Shown: positions 9,759 through 17,574 of the stretch, one piece after another
Layout of the letters: the number at the start of each line of letters is the position of its first letter
How positions within the stretch are numbered: the first letter of the stretch is position 1
Assembly (NCBI GenBank): GCA_021773795.1
Contig: JAJFJT010000012.1
Span: 186,001 to 250,000, forward strand
DNA: 64,000 nt
Reading direction: 5' to 3'
From: Gammaproteobacteria bacterium
GTDB taxonomy: Bacteria > Pseudomonadota > Gammaproteobacteria > HK1
Position numbers and translations under genes: made by a program
The notes under the pieces: model-generated
Seen by the model: the letters and a program-made list of their open reading frames with translations, nothing else
The model's database searches: none
Told to the model about the DNA's origin: nothing

Positions 9759-10889
9759 TCAGCCCCGTGCGAGTTGTATGTGTAATATCTCACCCGCCTC
9801 GCTGCCAAAAAAAAGGTCATTGCTGCGGGGACCCAGAGAGATAAAATTGCGTACTGCCACTGGCAACGAGTAGCGGGCGATTTCATCACCGCTCCCCATA
9901 TCAAGGACATGCAGTATGTGGTCCATGGTGAGGGCATACAGTTGTTTCCCGCGAACCTGTAACTCCGCAGCCATGGGTGCCCAGTTGGATGCCCCGGAGC
10001 TTCGCCGGTAGTTTGTGGTGCGGTGGCGCCAGACTATGGTGCCGGTGCGAGCGTCGAGGGCGTAGATCCAGCCAGTGGGGGACCAGAAGCAGGCCAGCCC
10101 CGCGTTGACGATGTGGGAATTGACGAAGTTGCCGGCATCAAAGCGCCAAAGTATCTCTCCGTTGTCGGCATGGATACCAAATAACTCATCATGGTAGCCA
10201 CCGGCAACCAGAACCTCTCCGCTGAGGTGGAGCTGGCGCAGATATTGCCAGTCGTGTTCCCGGTCCACATGCCATAGCAGCCGGCCATCTGACACATCCA
10301 GTGCATACAGTTGGCCGTCACCGGAACCCAGCAGCAGGGTTTTACCGTAGACGACAGGGGCATAGGCGATGCGCGAATCAGCATGGGTGGAAAAGGACCA
10401 CCTTTGCTTCCCCGAGCTGAGATCAAGGCTGAGCAGGCGGTGGCCTTTGCCAACGAAAAGCTGGCCATGGTGTAGTAAAGGTACGCCGAGATCCTTCTCA
10501 GAGCGATATTCCCAGCGCTGGCTACCATCCAGAGCCCGATGTACACCAAGGAGGCTGCGTCCAGCACTTAACAGCCATTCTCCATCCATGCGTGGACGGT
10601 AGGTGGAGGATGTCACCAGAGGGTAATGCCAGCGCTGGCGGCCGTTCCCAAGGTCCCACGCCTCAAGGGTGGCATCACCATTCAGGAACAGGGTCTGCCC
10701 CGAGAGCAAAAAGGGGTAGAGCCTGTTGTTTCCGGTTTGCCAGCGATGCCGAACGGGGAGCGCTTCACCGCCACGGGCCCCACCCGGAATGCTGACGGCG
10801 AGCCCGCCCGCTGCTATAGCCGCCAGCAGTTTGCGTCGGGAAAAAGCAGGGCTATCCTCACGGAATGGCTCGCCAATTCCTAATCGCAC
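9759..10889 (-). CDS. Tat-exported PQQ-type beta-propeller repeat protein
   Basis: The 376-residue protein begins with a twin-arginine signal (FSRRKLLAAIAAGG) followed by a hydrophobic stretch and an AxG-type cleavage region, so it is probably exported folded. The mature part has repeated propeller blades of the PQQ/BamB type, for example GSQRWEYRSEKDLG, GKQRWSFSTHADS, DGRLLWHVDREHD and NGEILWRFDAG (each a W-containing blade end). Enzyme-type PQQ catalytic residues were not identified, so a binding or scaffold role is as likely as catalysis. The GTG start at 10889 lies inside the last codons of the upstream cytochrome gene (10-base overlap), which implies co-transcription and a joint periplasmic redox role. 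Confidence 0.85.
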   Translation of the reverse strand: MRLGIGEPFREDSPAFSRRKLLAAIAAGGLAVSIPGGARGGEALPVRHRWQTGNNRLYPFLLSGQTLFLNGDATLEAWDLGNGRQRWHYPLVTSSTYRPRMDGEWLLSAGRSLLGVHRALDGSQRWEYRSEKDLGVPLLHHGQLFVGKGHRLLSLDLSSGKQRWSFSTHADSRIAYAPVVYGKTLLLGSGDGQLYALDVSDGRLLWHVDREHDWQYLRQLHLSGEVLVAGGYHDELFGIHADNGEILWRFDAGNFVNSHIVNAGLACFWSPTGWIYALDARTGTIVWRHRTTNYRRSSGASNWAPMAAELQVRGKQLYALTMDHILHVLDMGSGDEIARYSLPVAVRNFISLGPRSNDLFFGSEAGEILHIQLARG

Positions 10890-11773
10890 TTGGCTCCTTG
10901 CTCAACCCAGCGCAACAGCAGCTGGGTGTTCGGGTGATCCCGCCCTTCCCCCGGGCTGATGCCGGCCGGCATGCGGTTTTCCACCAAACGCTGGTAGAGT
11001 TTGCTGCCCGCCGAGTTACCCGGTTTCACGATCTTTGCTGGTGGTTTTCCCTGCTTTGCCTTGGCGATGGCATCGGCGCCCAGCATGATGCCCTCATAAG
11101 AGGTCAGATCCAGTTCGTGAAAGCTGGGTGGCTCCTGATTGGACATGTGACAGTCGCTACACGCGGCCAGCGAGCCAAAGGCGCCACGCAGACTCATCAG
11201 CGGCAAGACTTTGGTCTGAAAAACGGCATTATTCTTTGCGCCGTCATCAATCCACTTCTTTATCGCAAGGATATTAGCCGTGTCCTGTGGATAATCGAAG
11301 GCGACACCGAGCGGCATGCGATTGTTACGAAGATAACGTCGGAACAAGCCCTTCTTTGGTTTGCCGGGAACCACGACGGCACGAGCCGGGGCTTCCATGG
11401 AACCCCTGAGAATGCCCTGACAGCTGGTTAGATCCAGCCCGCGGTAACTCTTCTTGGGATCGTTGGAGCCATGACAGATCACGCAGGCCGCACCTTCACC
11501 GAAGGCGTTGGGCAGGCGCATCAGGGTTGCGATGTATTCGTAGGTGATGGCGATATTTCGTTCCACTACCAGTTTCCTCACCGCTTCCTCATGGCTGGCA
11601 CCACGAATCGCTTTTTCTACCACATCCTCCACGGCATCAGCTTTTGCATCTTTCCTGTCTGCCTGGATCGATGGGCTGGCCAAGAGCAATGCCAATCCCG
11701 TTAGCAGCACCCGGATGAATGCTGCAGAAGTACGCGTGCAACTCTGGAATTGCATAATGCTCACTGTAAACAT
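10880..11773 (-). CDS. Exported dihaem c-type cytochrome-like protein
   Basis: Two CXXCH haem sites are visible, CVICH and CSDCH, each followed by related sequence (a DLTSCQGILRGSM / DLTSYEGIMLGAD pair and a later NNRMPLG / ENRMPAG pair). The protein is therefore an internal duplication of a one-haem module of the type often annotated as planctomycete-type cytochrome C. The ATG at 11773 is preferred to the upstream in-frame codon at 11806 because AGGGAGGGGG lies just before it and an export signal follows. The next gene overlaps by 10 bases. A periplasmic electron carrier or sensor is inferred; the partner is unknown. Confidence 0.85.
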   Translation of the reverse strand: MFTVSIMQFQSCTRTSAAFIRVLLTGLALLLASPSIQADRKDAKADAVEDVVEKAIRGASHEEAVRKLVVERNIAITYEYIATLMRLPNAFGEGAACVICHGSNDPKKSYRGLDLTSCQGILRGSMEAPARAVVVPGKPKKGLFRRYLRNNRMPLGVAFDYPQDTANILAIKKWIDDGAKNNAVFQTKVLPLMSLRGAFGSLAACSDCHMSNQEPPSFHELDLTSYEGIMLGADAIAKAKQGKPPAKIVKPGNSAGSKLYQRLVENRMPAGISPGEGRDHPNTQLLLRWVEQGAKCD

Positions 11774-11802
11774 GATTTCCCCCTCCCTTGTTAGTGCCCA
11801 AA

Positions 11803-11970
11803 TCAAAGAATTTTAAAATTGGCACTAAGGTATAAGTGTAGTAGGTGTTTATGATTTATTGGAGAGAAATGGTTTGGTTTTTTCAGTGCCGGCAGCAAGG
11901 CAAGCAGTAGCGCGGTAATGATGCCGGTGCAGATGAATATGGTTTTCTGAACGCTGATATTTTCCATCAT
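11803..11970 (-). CDS. Possible small single-helix membrane protein
   Basis: A 55-codon open frame ends 29 bases before the ATG of the dihaem cytochrome, on the same strand. It begins with two ATG codons (11970 is the second in the genome order and the first with 7-base spacing to GAGG). The translation contains a clear hydrophobic helix (IFICTGIITALLLALLPALKK) with basic residues after it (only the helix is quoted, in short form TGIITALLLALLPALKK). The 3' part is AT-rich and looks less protein-like, so it may be non-coding. The Shine-Dalgarno-like GAGG belongs to the end of the neighbouring repeat element. Confidence 0.3.
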   Translation of the reverse strand: MMENISVQKTIFICTGIITALLLALLPALKKPNHFSPINHKHLLHLYLSANFKIL

Positions 11971-11972
11971 AA

Positions 11973-12113
11973 GGGTGCCTCTAAAAACTCAAGTTTCCAT
12001 GCAAGACAAGGCATGAGTAAAAAAGTTGAGTGCAGCATATGGTTTATATGTAAGCAAAACGTTTTTGCCAGAAACGCCGTATTGCGACGAAAATTGGATT
12101 TTTAGAGGTGTCC
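11973..12113. repeat. Dispersed repeat family A, copy 1 (MITE-like, 141 bp)
   Basis: The element has inverted ends GGGTGCCTCTAAAAA (11973-11987) and TTTTTAGAGGTGTCC (12099-12113), flanked on both sides by ATAA, a possible 4-bp target duplication. Inside are the family landmarks GCAAGACAAGGC and AACGCCGTATTGC, shared with copies at 41138-41263 and 60213-60338, though the middle has diverged. The rest of the 11807-12252 gap holds only the small frame described above and about 130 bases before the porin gene without recognisable features apart from AT-rich promoter-like sequence. Confidence 0.75.
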
Positions 12114-12252
12114 ATAAGGGACTCTGGGCATCAAATTGCATAAATGAACGGGTGGATATGAATACGGTTGTCGGTACTATAATTAGTGTTCAGATTAGAG
12201 GAGGCTTTAACGGAATCGACCTCCCGTAATAACAACATGCAGGGGCTGTGTG

Positions 12253-13350
12253 ATGGGATATTCAGTGCTGGATTCGTGGAAAAATTATTTTGTGCTGGTA
12301 GCGGCGTTACTGCTGTCTCAGGCCTTGCTGGCAGTGGAGGAAAACAGTTTCCCCCGCGTTTCTGGCAGCGTTGTGTTTGAGCTTCAAAACGATGCGGCCT
12401 ACGACTCGGATGATGCAACGGCCAAGTTCAATAACCTTTCCGCGACCATCGAACCTGCCTTTAGTCTTAAATTCAGCGAGGCCATTTCCATCAATGCGGC
12501 CCTGGTTTTCGAACCGGTGGCAGACCCCTCGGTTCCCGGCGATGATCTCTGGTTTGACCATGAAGGGCTGTATGTGGAAACCCTGAGCCTGAATTACGAT
12601 AGCGAGCGATTATTCCTGCAGGTGGGCAAGATTGGAGTTAATTTCGGTATTGCCTGGGATGCGGCGCCCGGGATCTACGGCGTTGATATTCCTGGGGAAT
12701 ACGAGATAACAGAGCGTGTCGGTTTTGGCGGGGGGCTTAATTTCGGTAGCGAGAACCATGGTCAGCACACACTGTCGGCGAGCGTCTTTTTTACCGATAC
12801 GTCGCTGTTAGCAGAATCCGTATTTACCCGGAGGGAGCGTACCCGGAGGAGTGCTGGTGGCCCGAGTAATAACGGCGATTTGTCTTCCTTTGCCGTGGCC
12901 CTCGATGGCGGCGAGTTTTCGTCGCTACCGGGTTTCCGTTATCACCTGGCCCTCATGCATCAGGCCAATGGTCTGGCCAGTGAGGATGATGAGTTTAGTT
13001 TTGCCATCAGTACCGAATACGAGATCAGCATCAACGACGCACTCTCCGTTACGCCTCTTTTGGAGTATGTCGATCAACGTGATACTGGCGGGGTGGCGGG
13101 TGACGACACCCACTATCTGACCGCTAGTCTGGCGAGTGCCTACAAGAACTGGAATCTGGCCCTGGCCTGGACCCGAAGAGAGACTGATTTAACGGGTGGT
13201 GCTGGTGCTGCCGTAGAGCAATTCCAGGCCACCGCTGGTTATGCCTTTGCCAACGGGGTCAGCGTGGATGCCGGTTGGATGACCCACCACGAGGGCGGTG
13301 TGGATACGGATACTTTGGGCGGGTTGCTGGCCTATACTCTGGAGTTCTAG
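12253..13350 (+). CDS. Outer-membrane porin-like beta-barrel protein
   Basis: A hydrophobic export signal occupies about residues 12-28 (VLVAALLLSQALLA). The mature protein is made of alternating amphipathic strands and ends with a C-terminal phenylalanine strand (GGLLAYTLEF), as outer-membrane barrels do. A segment with LFLQVGKIGVNFG and EITERVG resembles porins annotated as LbtU-like siderophore porins or phosphate-selective-like porins, but the match is by eye and weak. GTG 12250 and ATG 12253 are adjacent candidate starts. It is monocistronic as far as can be seen. Substrate unknown. Confidence 0.75.
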   Translation: MGYSVLDSWKNYFVLVAALLLSQALLAVEENSFPRVSGSVVFELQNDAAYDSDDATAKFNNLSATIEPAFSLKFSEAISINAALVFEPVADPSVPGDDLWFDHEGLYVETLSLNYDSERLFLQVGKIGVNFGIAWDAAPGIYGVDIPGEYEITERVGFGGGLNFGSENHGQHTLSASVFFTDTSLLAESVFTRRERTRRSAGGPSNNGDLSSFAVALDGGEFSSLPGFRYHLALMHQANGLASEDDEFSFAISTEYEISINDALSVTPLLEYVDQRDTGGVAGDDTHYLTASLASAYKNWNLALAWTRRETDLTGGAGAAVEQFQATAGYAFANGVSVDAGWMTHHEGGVDTDTLGGLLAYTLEF

Positions 13351-13427
13351 CTTTCCCCATAGCCCCCCTGTCCAGCATCAAATATGGGCGGTTGCTCCTG
13401 TAGTTGGCACTGCCATACGGAGTTTTC

Positions 13428-13922
13428 ATGCAAGTAACCACCGTTGCCGAACTTGTCCCGCTGCTGCAGACGGCCATAGGGCCGGTCATTCTCATCTCGG
13501 GCGTTGGTCTTTTTATCCTCACCATGACAAATCGCCTCGGGCGGATCATCGATCGCGTCAGATTGCTATCGGCAGAGTTGCCCCAGGCTGGTCCGGCCCG
13601 TGCCGCAAAGATAGTGCCTCAGATCCACATCTTCTGCCGGCGTGCTCGTGTGATACGGCTGGCGATTACCCTGGTTTTAATGAGTGCCCTGAGTGCGGCA
13701 ATCCTCGTTATTCTGCTTTTCTTTACGGCGTGGCTTCAGCTCGAAACCGCGTGGCTCATCGGTGCATTATTTGTTATCTGTATGGGATGTTTGATCGCAG
13801 GGCTGGTGGTATTCATTCAGGATATCAATCGTTCACTCGTGGCGTTGAAGCTCGAATTGGCAGCGGACGGGATAGAGGATCTGCCTGAGGAGGCCACAGA
13901 AGAGATAGAACCTCCTTCCTAA
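13428..13922 (+). CDS. DUF2721 family membrane protein
   Basis: A 164-residue inner-membrane protein. The N-terminal helix followed by TNRLGRIIDRVRLLSAEL matches the DUF2721 signature (membrane helix, then R-L-x-R-I-x-D-R). Two further hydrophobic helices (LAITLVLMSALSAAILVILL and WLIGALFVICMGCLIAGLVV) and an acidic C-terminus follow. The ATG at 13428 with GGAG upstream is preferred over an in-frame codon at 13404. The stop overlaps the convergent livF-like gene by 4 bases. Function is not known for the family. Confidence 0.85.
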   Translation: MQVTTVAELVPLLQTAIGPVILISGVGLFILTMTNRLGRIIDRVRLLSAELPQAGPARAAKIVPQIHIFCRRARVIRLAITLVLMSALSAAILVILLFFTAWLQLETAWLIGALFVICMGCLIAGLVVFIQDINRSLVALKLELAADGIEDLPEEATEEIEPPS

Positions 13923-14791
13923 CCACCCAGAAACAGCTTTCCTACCTCCGGGTCCTCCAGCAATTCACTGCCGGGTCCTGCCATGGCCAACTCACCTGAA
14001 ACCAGCACATAGCCGATATCGGAGAATTCCAGGCCCTTTTTGGCATTTTGTTCCACCATGATGATGGTTTTGCCCTCGGTGTGCTGAAGGTCATCAAGGA
14101 TTTCGAACACCATATCGATGAAGCGGGGTTCAAGCCCGATGGAGGGTTCATCTACCAGCAGGATTTGCGGCTCCATCACCAGCGCACGAGAGATTTCCAA
14201 CAGGCGGCGCTCGCCGCCTGAAAGCACGCTGGCGGTTTGGCCACGGCGCGCGGCGAGACGGGGATATTTTTCGAAAATACGCTCGGCAGCCTCTTTAGCG
14301 TCGTCGGTTCGGGGCATCAGGTAGCCCCCCATCCACAGATTCTCTTCCACCGACATATCCGGGAACACGGAATTATCCTGGAGAATGTAGGCGATACCGG
14401 CCTCCCCGAGTTTGCGATTGGTACTCATTCGGGTGATGTCCTGGCCATCAATATTGATGCTGCCACTACGGATATCCGTCAGCCCGTAGATGGAATGCAG
14501 GATGGTGGATTTACCGGCGCCATTGGGGCCGATGAGGCACAATGATTGACCACTGGCGATGTGCAGGCTGAAGCCATGCAGGATCTCCATTTTGCCGTAG
14601 CCGGCCACCAGATTATCAATGTGTAACAGGGCTTCACCCTTTGCCAGTTCCGCCAGTCTTTGCACCGCGACGCCTTCCGCGCCCAGTTCGCTGGCCCGGC
14701 GGGACACGTCCTCCACGGATATGACGGAATCTACCTTGCCGAGGCCATAGCCAAAGCTTCTTTTTGTCTTCGGATCCGGTGTTGTCGTCAT
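13919..14791 (-). CDS. livF: Branched-chain amino acid type ABC transporter ATPase (LivF-like)
   Basis: ATPase of a high-affinity Liv-type importer. Walker A GPNGAGKST, signature LSGGERRLLE and Walker B ILLVDEPSIGLEP are intact, and the DIRSGSINIDGQDIT region fits LivF. It is 290 residues, about 50 longer than usual: the ABC core begins near residue 56 (LLHIDNLVAGYG), preceded by a charged extension rich in Ser, Glu and Ala. The gene is the last of the operon. Its ATG overlaps the livG stop by 1 base. The transported solute cannot be told from the ATPase. Confidence 0.9.
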   Translation of the reverse strand: MTTTPDPKTKRSFGYGLGKVDSVISVEDVSRRASELGAEGVAVQRLAELAKGEALLHIDNLVAGYGKMEILHGFSLHIASGQSLCLIGPNGAGKSTILHSIYGLTDIRSGSINIDGQDITRMSTNRKLGEAGIAYILQDNSVFPDMSVEENLWMGGYLMPRTDDAKEAAERIFEKYPRLAARRGQTASVLSGGERRLLEISRALVMEPQILLVDEPSIGLEPRFIDMVFEILDDLQHTEGKTIIMVEQNAKKGLEFSDIGYVLVSGELAMAGPGSELLEDPEVGKLFLGG

Positions 14792-15534
14792 CAGTTGGCC
14801 CCAAGATAGGCGTCGATAACCCGCTGATCATGTTGAATATCTTTGGGCACACCCTCGGCAAGCAGTTGGCCATGGGCGAGGCAATAGATGTGCTCCGCCA
14901 GATTCATGATGACGCGCATATTGTGTTCGATCACCAGCAGGGTGATACCCAACTCGGCATTGGCAAGCTTCAATCGATCGATGATGCCGTTAATGAGGGT
15001 GGGATTGATGCCGGCAGTGGGTTCATCAAGGAGCAGCATCTTCGGCTTGTTCATCAGCGCCATGGCGAATTCCAGCAGCTTTTGTTGCCCAAAGGAAAGA
15101 TCCCCGGCGAGCAGCCAGCGCTTGTTGTAGAGGCCCACAAATTCCAGCAGTTCCTCGGCCTGCTCCGTTACCTCTGGGGGAATGGGGCGAAACATGGCGC
15201 GCAGGCTCTCATTACGGGTAGGGGTGCTGATCATCAGGTTTTGCACACAATTCATGCCGCCGTAGATGCGCGTTTGCTGAAAGGTGCGCAGCAATCCCAT
15301 GCGCGCTATTTGCGGAACCCGCAGTTGGGTCAGCTCCTTACCGGAAAATTTTATCGAGCCGGAATCGATGGGATGATAGCCGACGATGGAGTTGAACAGG
15401 GTGGTCTTGCCCGAGCCGTTGGGACCGATGAGACCGATGATCTTGCCTTCCGGCACATCAATGCTGATGTTTTCATTGGCTACGACGCCACCGAAAGACT
15501 TGGCAGCATCGCGAACTTCCAGCAGATGACTCAT
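14791..15534 (-). CDS. livG: Branched-chain amino acid type ABC transporter ATPase (LivG-like)
   Basis: Second ATPase of the importer. Walker A is GPNGSGKTTLFN, the signature is LSFGQQKLLE, Walker B is MLLLDEPTAGINP, and the switch His is in VIEHNM. The 247-residue length and the DIQHDQRVIDAYLG end are normal for LivG. It overlaps livM upstream by 4 bases and touches livF downstream. It should energise transport together with LivF at the cytoplasmic face. Confidence 0.93.
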   Translation of the reverse strand: MSHLLEVRDAAKSFGGVVANENISIDVPEGKIIGLIGPNGSGKTTLFNSIVGYHPIDSGSIKFSGKELTQLRVPQIARMGLLRTFQQTRIYGGMNCVQNLMISTPTRNESLRAMFRPIPPEVTEQAEELLEFVGLYNKRWLLAGDLSFGQQKLLEFAMALMNKPKMLLLDEPTAGINPTLINGIIDRLKLANAELGITLLVIEHNMRVIMNLAEHIYCLAHGQLLAEGVPKDIQHDQRVIDAYLGAN

Positions 15535-16562
15535 CTCTGCTCCTCTCCATCAACCTGCTGGCCAAAGCGTTCCGGCCATTGTTCCCGTATCCAGCCGAGG
15601 ATCCCCCGTGGGAAGAACACTACAATGATGATGATCAGAAGTCCCAGTGCGACCCGTTGCCAGCCCAGCAAATAGGTCCAGAAGAGTTCCTGGGTAATGT
15701 GAAAAATAGTGGCGCCGATGACCGGCCCCCATAGCGTGCCCTTGCCACCAAGGATGGCCATGAGCACCATCCACACCCCGAGGGTGGGTCCGGCAAAGGC
15801 CACATCCATGGGGTCGATAAAACCGATGAGATTGCCGTAGGCGCCGCCTGCCAGGGCCAGGAACACCGCAGCTACAGACCAGGCGATGGTTTTATAGCGG
15901 GTGGTATAAAGGCCCATGGATTCGGCCTTGTCTTCATCATCACGGACCGCGTTGATGGCGAGCCCGAAGCGCTCCGAATACAGGTAGCGCAGCACCACAA
16001 AACTCACTGCAGCCAGTATCAGGAAGAAATAATAAAAAAAGATCCCACGTCCGAAAAATGTCTCGGGAAATAATGGCGTGACCAGTCCGGAACCGGCACC
16101 CAGAAAATCCCAGCCACTGGCTATCTCGCCGGCAGCAATACCCAGACCCAGGGTGCAGATGGCAAAATAATGGCCGCGCAGGCCGAGGATGCCGGCACCG
16201 AGCACCACCGCGAGCACCACGCACAGCAGCGCACCACTGGCGAGGCCAAGGCCAAGGCTGAGCAGATAGTCCAGCAGTGAAAGCTGGGACTCTGTTCCAC
16301 CTGCCATGCTGGCGTATTCATCTACATTAAAAAACAGCCCACGCTGGATTACCGCGGTGGTGTACATACCGACACCAAAGTAGACGATATTTCCGAAAGA
16401 GTTATAACCCATCTGGCCACCCATGATGTCCCAGGTCAGGGCCAGCAGGACCATCAGCCAGAGCACTGCCAGCTGGGTTTGATAATTGGGAAATAGCAGT
16501 GGTGCGGTGAGGATGAATAGTCCGAGGCCGATAGAGAGCAGAGTTTTCAGGGAGCTGTTCAT
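15531..16562 (-). CDS. livM: Branched-chain amino acid type ABC transporter permease (LivM-like)
   Basis: A 343-residue polytopic permease. The hydrophobic N-terminus, the GHYFAICTLGLGIAAGEIASG loop area (in short, GHYFAICTLGL) and the late AGPTLGVWMVLMAILGGKGT motif with GPVIGA are characteristic of LivM. It lies between livH and livG with 4-base overlaps on both sides, so the four membrane and ATPase genes are translated as a unit. Confidence 0.92.
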   Translation of the reverse strand: MNSSLKTLLSIGLGLFILTAPLLFPNYQTQLAVLWLMVLLALTWDIMGGQMGYNSFGNIVYFGVGMYTTAVIQRGLFFNVDEYASMAGGTESQLSLLDYLLSLGLGLASGALLCVVLAVVLGAGILGLRGHYFAICTLGLGIAAGEIASGWDFLGAGSGLVTPLFPETFFGRGIFFYYFFLILAAVSFVVLRYLYSERFGLAINAVRDDEDKAESMGLYTTRYKTIAWSVAAVFLALAGGAYGNLIGFIDPMDVAFAGPTLGVWMVLMAILGGKGTLWGPVIGATIFHITQELFWTYLLGWQRVALGLLIIIIVVFFPRGILGWIREQWPERFGQQVDGEEQR

Positions 16563-17458
16563 TGCAGGTATTGGCGCTTTTTGCCCAGACGATAGTTACG
16601 CCAGACTAGGATGATTACCAGCAGGCTGAATACGAAGGCGGCCTGAAATTCGGTGCCGAGGAGGAAGCCGGCAAAGTTTTCAGCGGCCCCCAAGCCAAGA
16701 CCTGCTACCACCACCCCTGCGAGGTTTCCAAGCCCGGCGATTACCACGATCATGAAGGAGCGCACAGTGTAGATGAGTCCGATAAAGGGATGGATTACCC
16801 AAGTCATGACTACCAGGGAACCGGTGGCGCCACAGAGCGCGGCATTGAGTGCATAGGTGGTGGCATAGACGCGATCCGTGTTGATGCCCATGAGGCGTGC
16901 TGCGCGGGCGCTTTGGGCAGTGGCGCGGATCGCCTGGCCTATGCGGGATTTACGTAAAAACAGCATCAGCAGGGCGCCCGTCACGATAGTGATTGCCAAG
17001 GCAACGAATTTGATGTTGGCGATGGCGACGTCGTCGTTGAACAGGAACAGGGTGCCTAATTCCGGATCGGCATTTTGGATATCAGCACCGAAAACCTGAT
17101 TCATCAATTGCTGCAGCAGGATCGATATACCGAAGGTAGCGAGGATTGAAATAAAGAGGTCGCGGTCGACGATGCGAAAGATCACCAGGCGATATACCCC
17201 CCAGCCGACGATGAACAAGGCTAGCGCCGATACCGGTACTCCCCACAGGGGATGGATGCCGAGATAGGAAAGGTAAAGGGTAACGAAGCCACCGAGGATG
17301 ACGAATTCACCCTGGGTAATATTGATGATATTCATCACTCCCCAAACCAGGGCCATACCGTAGGCCGCAAGGGCGAAGATGGCTCCTGCGAGCAATCCAT
17401 CAATGAGTAACTGGAGAGAAAAGACCGGTGCGTCAACAAGCAGAAGGAGGTTATCCAT
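16559..17458 (-). CDS. livH: Branched-chain amino acid type ABC transporter permease (LivH-like)
   Basis: A 299-residue permease with about eight hydrophobic helices. The LLAGAIFALAAYGMALVWGV, NIINITQGEFVILGGF and AIRATAQSARAARLMGINTD motifs are classic LivH. It is the first gene after the intercistronic hairpin that separates it from the binding-protein gene. It would form the heterodimeric channel with LivM. Confidence 0.92.
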   Translation of the reverse strand: MDNLLLLVDAPVFSLQLLIDGLLAGAIFALAAYGMALVWGVMNIINITQGEFVILGGFVTLYLSYLGIHPLWGVPVSALALFIVGWGVYRLVIFRIVDRDLFISILATFGISILLQQLMNQVFGADIQNADPELGTLFLFNDDVAIANIKFVALAITIVTGALLMLFLRKSRIGQAIRATAQSARAARLMGINTDRVYATTYALNAALCGATGSLVVMTWVIHPFIGLIYTVRSFMIVVIAGLGNLAGVVVAGLGLGAAENFAGFLLGTEFQAAFVFSLLVIILVWRNYRLGKKRQYLQ

Positions 17459-17530
17459 GGCTTCCGGGAAGGCTCCGAATTATTGTTATCTGAGGCCGCT
17501 CCAGTCCCGATGAATAACTGGAGCTCATAA

Positions 17531-17564
17531 AAAGCCCTGACGGCCATGTGGCCGTCAGGGCTTT
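17531..17564 (-). terminator. Perfect hairpin between binding-protein gene and livH
   Basis: AAAGCCCTGACGGCCA (17531-17546) and its exact complement (17549-17564) form a 16-bp stem with a 2-base loop. On the minus strand it is followed by only a short T run (TTTTTA). It lies just downstream of the binding-protein stop and upstream of livH, where it probably acts as a partial terminator or mRNA-stabilising hairpin. That would make more binding protein than permease, a common arrangement for ABC importers. Confidence 0.8.
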
Positions 17565-17574
17565 ACTTCGGAGT

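Noticed and set aside
13298-13888. 196-codon plus-strand frame overlapping the DUF2721 gene
   Set aside because: Another frame of the same strand; the DUF2721 frame has the conserved motif, helices and ribosome site, while this one has none.
14764-15675. 303-codon plus-strand frame across livG
   Set aside because: Antisense to clear ATPase and permease genes with intact motifs.
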